A DNA stretch of 64,000 bases, taken from BJGV01 sp003230615 (GTDB taxonomy: Bacteria > Pseudomonadota > Gammaproteobacteria > Burkholderiales > Nitrosomonadaceae). Below the pieces are notes generated by a model. The model did not search any database. It was given only the letters and a program-made list of their open reading frames with translations, and was not told where the DNA came from. The number at the start of each line of letters is the position of its first letter. Positions within the stretch are counted from its first letter, which is position 1. Below, piece by piece: positions 58,091 through 64,000 of the stretch. Made by a program: the position numbers and the translations under genes. The stretch spans positions 992,001-1,056,000 of the forward strand of contig OY760140.1 of NCBI GenBank assembly GCA_963663215.1, in the 5' to 3' direction.

Positions 58091-58312
58091 ATGAAATCTG
58101 TTGCACACACCTCTCAGCCATTTTCCCCGCTAGAATTTGAAACCCGTACTGCAATCCCAACAGATGCAGCCGCATATCACTTAATGCGTACAACTCAAAC
58201 ATTGAGGGCGTGGGCTTGTAATGATGCTGCTCCAATACATCCAGTAAGAGTAAATGGGCGACTTGCATGGGTGGTGACCGACATTCAACATCTATTGTCT
58301 GGGGAGAAATAA
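58091..58312 (+). CDS. Small predicted DNA-binding protein of the integrated element
   Basis: 73 residues. TDAAAYHLMRTTQTLRAWAC looks like a MerR/excisionase-type helix-turn-helix (specifies which column to use as start of a helix), followed by IHPVRVNGRLAWVVTDI, a small beta wing. Common next to alpA in such elements. Its stop TAA overlaps the ATG of the next gene. Confidence 0.65.
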   Translation: MKSVAHTSQPFSPLEFETRTAIPTDAAAYHLMRTTQTLRAWACNDAAPIHPVRVNGRLAWVVTDIQHLLSGEK

Positions 58313-58560
58313 TGGAACAAGGGCATCCTAGAAGAAGCAATATAAAAAACTTTGGTTCATTACCTACATCAGGTTTTATTAGGCAATCTCAGTTGATCCC
58401 ACATATTATTCCGTTCTCACCTGCAACACTCTGGCGCAAGGTAAAGACCGGTGAGTTTCCAAAACCAGTCAAACTATCTGAACGAATTACTGCCTGGGAC
58501 GTAAATTCCGTGCGAGACTGGCTTGAATTGAAGCGTGCTGGGAAGATAATCCATGATTAG
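58312..58560 (+). CDS. AlpA-family regulator/excisionase
   Basis: 82 residues from ATG 58312, which overlaps the preceding stop (TAATG) and has GGGGAG before it. FIRQSQLIPHIIPFSPATLW, then RKVKTGEFPKPVKLSERITAWD is the AlpA/MerR-like domain that recognises DNA. AlpA proteins activate excision or integrase genes of P4-like elements. Confidence 0.85.
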   Translation: MEQGHPRRSNIKNFGSLPTSGFIRQSQLIPHIIPFSPATLWRKVKTGEFPKPVKLSERITAWDVNSVRDWLELKRAGKIIHD

Positions 58561-58975
58561 AAAAGAAAACGCCCAGCGGGAACTAGGCGTATCTAACAAA
58601 GCATATATCAACTCCGATTATAAACGCTTCCCGGCCTACGGCAAGCAACTAATGGAGACACGTCTATCCGGAAAAGTGCCTTCCAAAATGGTCATGGTTG
58701 TTTTCGACTGGGAGCTTGCGAAAGCTTATCCCAGTATTGTTGTCCCAAACGGCATCCTGCCGAAAGAGCTGAATTTTAATTATTTGGCCGGGCTTCCAGT
58801 GGAGATCATATATCGTGATATTGATGCCCATCGAGTAGATGAATTGACTGAAACAATTCTTAAAGTGAATCCATGTTTCCTTGCAACATTTGGGCTTGAC
58901 CTGATCGATACTAATAGTACTGTTCGTGTGATCATCAAGCCTTATCAGAAAAACCTAGCTAAGGCGGCGGCATGA
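58553..58975 (+). CDS. Unknown protein of the integrated element
   Basis: 140 residues. Starts inside the end of alpA (8-bp overlap) and ends 4 bp into the next gene. Sequence such as MVMVVFDWELAKAYPSIVVP suggests an alpha/beta domain. No family recognised. The close overlaps on both sides argue for a real gene, perhaps involved in replication with the DUF3631 protein. Confidence 0.6.
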   Translation: MIRKENAQRELGVSNKAYINSDYKRFPAYGKQLMETRLSGKVPSKMVMVVFDWELAKAYPSIVVPNGILPKELNFNYLAGLPVEIIYRDIDAHRVDELTETILKVNPCFLATFGLDLIDTNSTVRVIIKPYQKNLAKAAA

Positions 58976-60555
58976 GTGAAGACGTCATGGAAACGATAGC
59001 CGCATCATCGGAGCAGCAGGCTGACTTTGAAGAACAAACCAAATTATCAGCAACATCATCGGGTGATGCCGCACAGTCTAGCACCACTAATTCTTATGAG
59101 GAGGTTGTCAAGCAGTTAGCGAAACTCAAGCCATTTGAATATGACCGCGTAAGAAAAGAGAAAGCAAAAGAATTAAAGGTTCAAAGGGCCACGCTTGATG
59201 CAGATGTTAAGGCTGCACGACAAGAAAGTAACCAAGAAGATCTGCCATTTACAAATATTGAGCCTTATTCTGAGTCGATAGACCCGGCTCAATTACTGGA
59301 TGACATTACAGACACCATTCAGCGCTTTATTGTGATGGATAAATACCAAGCCCAACTCGCGGCGTTATGGGTAAGTGCTTGCTGGTTTTTAGACGTAATC
59401 CATGCTGCTCCAATAGCTTTAATTAATGCGCCTGAAAAGGCTTGTGGAAAATCACAGCTATTAACAGTACTAGGCTTGCTTGCGCCACGTACTGCCCAAG
59501 CAAGCGGTATTAGCCCTAGCGTGTTATTTCGCATGATTGAAGCCTACCAGCCAACCTTGTTTATTGACGAAATAGAAACCGTCTTAAAAGATAACGATGA
59601 CTTGCGTGGCCTTATCAATGCAGGGCATACCCGTGATAGTGCCTATGTATGGCGTAGTGTGGCAAAGGGTGATGACTTCGAGCCTAAACGCTTCAAGGTA
59701 TGGGGGATGAAGGCAATTTGCGGGATCAACGCAATTAAGCTTGCTGAAACCGTAACCAGCCGATCCATTATCTTTGAGTTAAGGCGCAAGAAAAAAGATG
59801 AGCCGGTGCAAAGGTTACGTGAAGCGGAGCCTGATTTGTTTAGTACATTATCAGCTAAGCTCGCAAGAATCGGGGAAGAGTATTCACAACAGGTAAGAGA
59901 TGCACGCCCCACCCTGCCGGAAGCATTAAGTGATCGAGATCAAGACAACTTTGAGCCGCTTCTGGCAATTGCTGGTGTTGCTGGCGGGCATTGGCCGGAA
60001 ACATCTAGGAAGGGCGCACTCAAATTATCTGGCGCAGTGTTAAGTGTACAAAGTACCGCTAATGAATTATTGGCGAGTATTAAGGAAGTATTTGAGAAAA
60101 AGAAGATAGATAAAACCAGCACAGCAGACTTAATAAAGGTTCTCTGTGAAAATGAAGAAAGAGCTTGGGCAACTTTCAACCGAGGCCAACCTTTAACCCC
60201 AAGACAGCTTGCCAGACTGTTAAAAGGCTACAACATTGCCTCAAAAGATTTGCGCTTTGGTGATAAAACAGGAATAAAAGGATTTGAGTCAGAGCAATTC
60301 ACAGATACTTTCTTACGTTATCTCACACCCCCCTCTAAAAACACCCATTTATCCGCTACAACGCTACAAACCAATAACCATGAGCCTCACTCTGTAGCGG
60401 CAAATAACAATGTAGCGGATAGCACTAATAACGCAAAATTATCCGCTACACAAAACACAGCACCAGATAAGGTTTGTAGCGTTGTAGCGGCAAAAGAACC
60501 TATTTTAGGGGTAGCTGAGAAAGAACACACTAAACCATCACATTTAAGGATTTAG
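58972..60555 (+). CDS. DUF3631 helicase/primase-like ATPase
   Basis: 527 residues. N-terminal acidic region (1-95), then a DUF3631-type ATPase: a non-standard Walker A (NAPEKACGKSQLL, about 155-167), Walker B (TLFIDEIETV, about 198-207), conserved AICGI and SRSIIFELRRK. C-terminal Ser/Thr/Asn-rich linker. Homologues are encoded in integrative elements and plasmids and are presumed replication helicases. Overlaps the preceding gene by 4 bp (ATGA). Confidence 0.85.
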   Translation: MSEDVMETIAASSEQQADFEEQTKLSATSSGDAAQSSTTNSYEEVVKQLAKLKPFEYDRVRKEKAKELKVQRATLDADVKAARQESNQEDLPFTNIEPYSESIDPAQLLDDITDTIQRFIVMDKYQAQLAALWVSACWFLDVIHAAPIALINAPEKACGKSQLLTVLGLLAPRTAQASGISPSVLFRMIEAYQPTLFIDEIETVLKDNDDLRGLINAGHTRDSAYVWRSVAKGDDFEPKRFKVWGMKAICGINAIKLAETVTSRSIIFELRRKKKDEPVQRLREAEPDLFSTLSAKLARIGEEYSQQVRDARPTLPEALSDRDQDNFEPLLAIAGVAGGHWPETSRKGALKLSGAVLSVQSTANELLASIKEVFEKKKIDKTSTADLIKVLCENEERAWATFNRGQPLTPRQLARLLKGYNIASKDLRFGDKTGIKGFESEQFTDTFLRYLTPPSKNTHLSATTLQTNNHEPHSVAANNNVADSTNNAKLSATQNTAPDKVCSVVAAKEPILGVAEKEHTKPSHLRI

Positions 60556-60556
60556 C

Positions 60557-60937
60557 ATGGGAGCAACTGATCTAATTTTCAAACTTCGAAATGAGGGATA
60601 TTCAATCAAGGCAGATGGTTCTTATCTTGATATTTCACCTGCAGACAATCTGCCATCCAAACTGGTACGACAGCTAAAACATAGCAAAGCAGAAATATTG
60701 ACTGAGTTACAACAAGAAGCACAACGTGAAACCCGTCGGTTGAGAGCTCTTGAAACGCTGGATGAAAATTCGAATGTGCCTAGAGCTATCTACATTGATA
60801 CCGAAAGCGATCAACACAATATTATTCTTACTATAGCTATCCGTGATACCAACACATTCGAAATGCTGATAGACAAGACAAAATATGATCCTTGGAAACT
60901 AATAGTCATGATGGACAGCATGAATGCTCTACATTAA
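60557..60937 (+). CDS. Small protein with TubC-like N-terminus
   Basis: 126 residues, directly after the DUF3631 gene (1 bp). The N-terminus (ATDLIFKLRNEGYSIKADGS, then LDISPADNLP and LVRQLKHSKAEIL) resembles the TubC N-terminal docking-like domain often found next to DUF3631 genes in elements. Acidic C-terminal half without recognised motif. Confidence 0.65.
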   Translation: MGATDLIFKLRNEGYSIKADGSYLDISPADNLPSKLVRQLKHSKAEILTELQQEAQRETRRLRALETLDENSNVPRAIYIDTESDQHNIILTIAIRDTNTFEMLIDKTKYDPWKLIVMMDSMNALH

Positions 60938-61095
60938 ATGATCGTATGAGTACGTATAAGGTGGTAGGAGATGATTAGAGTTACAGGACAAATAAAAACA
61001 GATGTTAATCGTGGGTCCTCCCTGGCAACCCTTTGTGTGGGGACGAAACGACTCGAAAAAGCACTAGTAGTTGGACTCTGGCATGGCTTCCGGTT

Positions 61096-61644
61096 ATGAA
61101 GCAAGTTGAACTGGCAGAAAAACTTGATCTCACACCACGACAAGTTAGTGGTTTGGTTGCCAAAGGAATGCCAACTCATTCTCTGAAAGCCGCGTTGTTC
61201 TGGCGTTCTTCCAGGTTAGAGATACGTCAAACAAAGGCGGTTCGTATGGGTGGCAACAACGGTGGGAAGGGACCGAAAAACCGGAAGCCAAAACCGGAAG
61301 CCAAAACACGCTCAAAACAGATAGCAGCAAGTGAAAAAGTAACTGAACAGCCATCTGACCCAAATGAAGTTTTTCTATACCGGGTTCTAGAAGATTCTAC
61401 GGTACTGATTTGTGCTGCGTTGATTGGAGAAATGGGGATGTCATTCAGAAATGCTTCATTAACCTTTAATATCATTTGTTGCTGTATTGCAGAGATTTAC
61501 AGCACAAACGATTGCAAGTGTGAGGTGTACGAAGTCCCTTGTCCTACAGATACCGGTACGCCAGCAAAATGGCGAGCCCAAATGAGAGCTGAGATTACTC
61601 AAAAGGCTCGTGAATTAAAATTACTAAATGATGACTGCGATTAG
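61096..61644 (+). CDS. Unknown protein with N-terminal helix-turn-helix (Nu1-like)
   Basis: 182 residues from ATG 61096; a longer frame to 61033 uses TTG. VELAEKLDLTPRQVSGLVAK resembles the winged helix of terminase small subunits such as Nu1. A basic linker (KGPKNRKPKPEAKTRSK) and a helical C-terminal part follow. It could be a packaging or regulatory protein of a satellite, but no large subunit gene is present. Last plus-strand gene of the element cluster. Confidence 0.55.
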   Translation: MKQVELAEKLDLTPRQVSGLVAKGMPTHSLKAALFWRSSRLEIRQTKAVRMGGNNGGKGPKNRKPKPEAKTRSKQIAASEKVTEQPSDPNEVFLYRVLEDSTVLICAALIGEMGMSFRNASLTFNIICCCIAEIYSTNDCKCEVYEVPCPTDTGTPAKWRAQMRAEITQKARELKLLNDDCD

Positions 61645-61762
61645 CTTCTTCACCTTTAATGCTTTACTGACATAACGCTTCCATTCATACCTAAAAGAAT
61701 AAATGCTTAGTTTCTTCTGATTCAAATAAGGCCTTTAGCATAGAACAAGTCCTTGCCATGGA

Positions 61763-61795
61763 ACGAATGTCTGCTTTTGGTGCAAAACAGAAATA
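61763..61795. repeat. Dispersed hairpin repeat, degenerate copy
   Basis: CGAATGTCTGCTTT, TGGTGC, AAAACAGAAATACG. The left arm fits the family, the right arm is decayed. Confidence 0.5.
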
Positions 61796-61824
61796 CGAGT
61801 TTTAATATTAGAAAATTTAATTTA

Positions 61825-62631
61825 TTATTTACTCCAGGTGTAGTGCGAACATTTATCTTTTAATTCACCATGTGTAATATACATTTGGACTTGATCTATT
61901 TTTGGTCTGTTTCCAGGAAGTTTATTTTTTAACTCATAATACTTATCTATTCCTATTTCTTCTTTATGTACTGTTTTCATACAGTTTTCGAATTTTCCAT
62001 ATAACAGTAAAACTTTTTGGTAATCTTGATCATCTACCGAACCTTGGTAGGTTTTTACTGTATAAATGCTTGTGCCTTTCGCTATAGTTATTTGGGGGTT
62101 ATTCTGTAATAGATATTGAACATTATATCCTTGGTCTGTAAGATGAAAATATGTTACGGGATCATATGTAATAATAAGTTTATTGCTTGGATTTTGTAAA
62201 ATGGTAGCTAATTCAGCAACGGGCATATTGTAAGAATTTTTAGCAGTATCCCTGTGTGTAATAAGATTAGAAATTGAGATAGCTGACAATACCAACACAG
62301 AGAATAAATAAGCTCGCTTAATGTTTATATTTTTTATATGAACAATAAGATACGATATTATAAAATAGAAGGGAATAGATAGGGCAACGTTGTTACGATA
62401 CTTTCCAGAGACTCCAGTAATTATCATTAATGTGAAAAGCCCAATAAATAGAACTATACTTTGAATAAATAATGGCTCAATTGGGTTATTGCTAGTCAAT
62501 ACAGCCCGTAAACCTACTGCCATAATTATTAATGTTAGGAATGCGAATAACAAAAAATCCAGAAACCGCAAAAGTTCTACTCTCAATGGGTGAACTAATA
62601 TAGTAATAAGAGTTGTTGTAGGGCAGACCAC
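61825..62631 (-). pseudogene. C-terminal fragment of a membrane glycosyltransferase-like protein (GT-C type)
   Basis: 268 codons; starts at a GTG without ribosome site right after DNA unrelated to the family, so the N-terminal catalytic half is absent. Four hydrophobic helices (about 22-130) include SGKYRNNVALSIPFYFIISY, followed by a periplasmic-type C-terminal domain (NPSNKLIITYDPVTYFHLTD). This layout is typical of the second half of polytopic GT-C glycosyltransferases (ArnT/GT39 style). Probably cut by the insertion of the neighbouring IS3 sequence. The family call is from layout rather than firm motifs. Confidence 0.5.
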
Positions 62632-62733
62632 GGCGATTTTAGACTTAAGACTCCTTTTATTGCTGTGGTCTTATTTTTGTAGTCTGTATCTAGTGAGCTA
62701 GGCTCGATTTAGTAGACGGATAAATTACTAGCA

Positions 62734-63299
62734 TTATCCAGCGATTTGATTGTGGCTGTAAAAATCCAGAAAAATCAGCGGGTACTTAATTGTCGATTTT
62801 GCATGCCACCTAATACAATTATAGAACTCTTCGATATACTCAAACACAACCTGTTTAGCGTTTTCTCTTGTTTTAAATTGATGATGCAAGCTTTCAGTTT
62901 CCAGCGAATCAAAGAAATTTTCCATTGGTACGTTATCCCAGCTGTTGCCTTTACAGCTCATTAAAGTATGCGTGTCGTAGTTAGCCTGCACTGCACCACA
63001 ATACTGACTACCGTGTTCAGAGCGATGCATCAAACTAGGTAACGTCAACTATCCAGACTTCATTGGGTTGGGTATACGCATTTTCAGTCCAATAAGTTCT
63101 TGGCTGTTGGCAAGTGATATTTAGAGTCAGTTGTCACTTTGAATTTCTTTGTATGCGTACAACGAATTTCATGTAATTTACGTAAACGCTTGATGCAATT
63201 CAAACCAGCATGAATACTTTGGGCTTGTAATTCACTAAAAATCTTAAGAGACTCATAGATACCGGCTCCTGTGCAGAGATTTTTAGCTATGCAAGACAA
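62734..63299 (-). mobile_element. Remnant of an IS3-family transposase (orfB)
   Basis: Two pieces on the minus strand: 63299-63084 encodes the N-terminal part of orfB (SLKIFSELQAQSIHAGLN, DSKYHLPTAKNLLD), and 63048-62734 the C-terminal part (HRSEHGSQYC, CKGNSWDNVPMENFFDSL, VFEYIEEFYN), which includes the last Glu of the DDE set. Between them the frame shifts (the stretch ENAYTQPNEVWIVDVT is readable in another frame) and the central DDE region with the first two Asp is missing. No intact ends are visible. It is inactive. Confidence 0.85.
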
Positions 63300-63619
63300 A
63301 CTAATATAGGTAGTTTAAAGTGCTACCCCTCGTTCCTTGTCTACTCTACTTTAATTTGCTAGTTATTAGCGATATTGAATGTCTGCTTTTGGCACAAAGC
63401 GGACATTTGCAAATGACCACCATTAATCCAGAGCGTACATTCAGAAATCAACGTTTAATATAAGCAAATAGTGTAGATTTGATGTCGGAAAGTAAAGATT
63501 CACTACATACAGCCAAAGGTGTTAGGATTGAAAAGGGGCAGAGGAATAGTCGTTATTATTTTAGAAACTATCAATTAGCTGTTCCGTTTCGGATTTTGTC
63601 CTCTTAAAAGAAGAAAATT
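63300..63619. other. Intergenic region with hairpin repeat
   Basis: 320 bp without a gene. It contains the best hairpin repeat copy (63377-63408) and a following sequence (63411-63446) ending in GAGCGTACATTCAGAA that resembles a second, decayed repeat. Otherwise I see nothing. Confidence 0.5.
63377..63408. repeat. Dispersed hairpin repeat, best copy
   Basis: GAATGTCTGCTTT, TGGCAC, AAAGCGGACATTT: arms of 12 bases pair with one mismatch. The central TGGCAC is itself not self-complementary and so gives orientation. Use it as the query for the family. Confidence 0.7.
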
Positions 63620-63913
63620 ATGGCAGGAAAGAAAAGTGGAAGTTTTGATAAAGAAGGAATAGAGGGTCTCTCAAAAGACAAGCCTGTTGTATACGTTATT
63701 GAAAATAGTAAAGGCAACAATCTGTATACAGGTGTTGCTAAAAGAGGACGAGTAGAAACGCGGATCAAGGAACATTTGCCAGGGGCAGCAGACCCTATAC
63801 GAGGCGGTGCAAAAATAACAATACAACAAAAACCAAGTATAGCTAAAGCTGAGAAATCTGAGGCTAGGATTATTAAGAACCAGCAACCGCCACAAAATAA
63901 AAAAGGTAAATAG
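63620..63913 (+). CDS. Small GIY-YIG-like protein
   Basis: 97 residues. VVYVIENSKGNNLYTGVAKR followed by GRVETRIKEHL fits the GIY-YIG nuclease core (YVI...YTG...R...H), but the C-terminal Glu and Asn part of the domain is short. Basic tail. It may be a minimal nuclease or a decayed one. Confidence 0.6.
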   Translation: MAGKKSGSFDKEGIEGLSKDKPVVYVIENSKGNNLYTGVAKRGRVETRIKEHLPGAADPIRGGAKITIQQKPSIAKAEKSEARIIKNQQPPQNKKGK

Positions 63914-63914
63914 A

Positions 63915-64000
63915 TTTGTTAGACTTAGAAAAAAAGAGTGCTGCGCAATCAGCCATTAATGCAGCCCATCTGCTTATCAGTTCGTCCTTCTCATTGGTCT
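63915..64000 (+). CDS. Possible start of a further ORF, cut by the window end
   Basis: From TTG 63915, two bases after the GIY-YIG stop, the frame is open to the end of the window (28 codons: LLDLEKKSAAQSAINAAHLL and on). Too short to identify; close spacing suggests an operon with the GIY-YIG gene. Confidence 0.35.

Larger units (their letters stand above)
55473..63290 (+). mobile_element. Integrated element next to tRNA-Leu(CAG); right end not found
   Basis: A P4-type integrase gene directly after the tRNA is followed by a run of small plus-strand genes (unknown, unknown, unknown, AlpA-like, unknown, DUF3631, TubC-like, Nu1-like) with short overlaps, as in phage satellites and small integrative elements. 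The DNA just after the tRNA has two copies of AATCTCACCA (55478 and 55495 area) that may bind integrase. I searched by eye for a second copy of the tRNA 3' end (TCTGGGCACCA) up to 64000 and found none, so the right border may be outside. The end coordinate given is only the last recognised insertion-type sequence. Confidence 0.65.

Noticed and set aside
60972..61068. Small plus-strand ORF (31 codons) after the TubC-like gene
   Set aside because: The GGAG lies directly against the ATG, the peptide has no recognisable pattern, and it stops before the next gene without coupling.
1..64000. CRISPR array
   Set aside because: No series of regularly spaced direct repeats was seen; the hairpin repeats are far apart and in both orientations, without spacers.

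Overview
The window looks like chromosomal DNA of a low-to-moderate GC betaproteobacterium. The closest fit by gene content is the Nitrosomonas/Nitrosospira group. This is an inference from protein style and gene order (rnr-rlmB next to tRNA-Leu, rpsF-rpsR-rplI-dnaB, accA-tilS, ampD-pilR-pilS, a PIN-PhoH protein); no marker gene here proves it.

Layout. 1-21.8 kb is mostly housekeeping: pgeF (partial), a ZIP metal transporter, an ArsC-like reductase, a secreted TPR protein, an EI24/CysZ-like membrane protein, a kinase-like phosphotransferase, a DsbA-like protein, typA, a DEAD-box helicase with a long leader, radA, tilS, accA, an ABC-F ATPase, ampD and pilR-pilS. 22.3-29.5 kb is a decaying accessory block: a truncated DUF3313 lipoprotein, a tripartite RND efflux operon whose outer-membrane and inner-membrane genes are broken, and a broken potassium channel gene. 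29.8-38.1 kb is one minus-strand operon, read from 38 kb down to 29.8 kb, and is the most interesting part. It holds a secreted protein, a lipoprotein, a TPR/PEGA membrane protein, a PEGA+FGE-sulfatase-like protein, an overlooked 48-residue membrane peptide, a MotA/TolQ/ExbB-type channel and two VWA proteins with ExbD/MotB-like N-termini. 38-44.2 kb has stand-alone genes (FemAB-like acyltransferase, twin DUF1259 protein, nitroreductase, LysR remnant, pirin, Sel1 protein, an Arg/Asp/Asn-rich secreted protein) with at least five copies of a short hairpin repeat. 44.4-55.5 kb is core again: tRNA-Ser, lysC, an XRE regulator, radical SAM, queD, phoH, dnaB, rplI-rpsR-rpsF, rlmB, rnr and tRNA-Leu(CAG). 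From 55.5 kb on, a P4-type integrase beside tRNA-Leu opens an integrated element with an AlpA-like regulator, a DUF3631 helicase-like protein and small unknown genes. It is followed by a glycosyltransferase fragment, an IS3 remnant and a GIY-YIG-like ORF. The right end was not found.

Main points. (1) The 29.8-38.1 kb operon has the parts of an ion-driven envelope machine whose ExbD/MotB-like subunits carry VWA domains; I know of no described function for this combination. (2) The pilS/pilR pair is damaged on both sides: pilS has one in-frame TAA, and pilR has Tyr in place of the phospho-accepting Asp. (3) Five or more independent single-base lesions lie between 20 and 29.5 kb, while the long housekeeping genes around them read through intact, which favours real gene decay over sequencing error. 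(4) A hairpin repeat of about 30 bp with the centre TGGCAC is scattered between genes.
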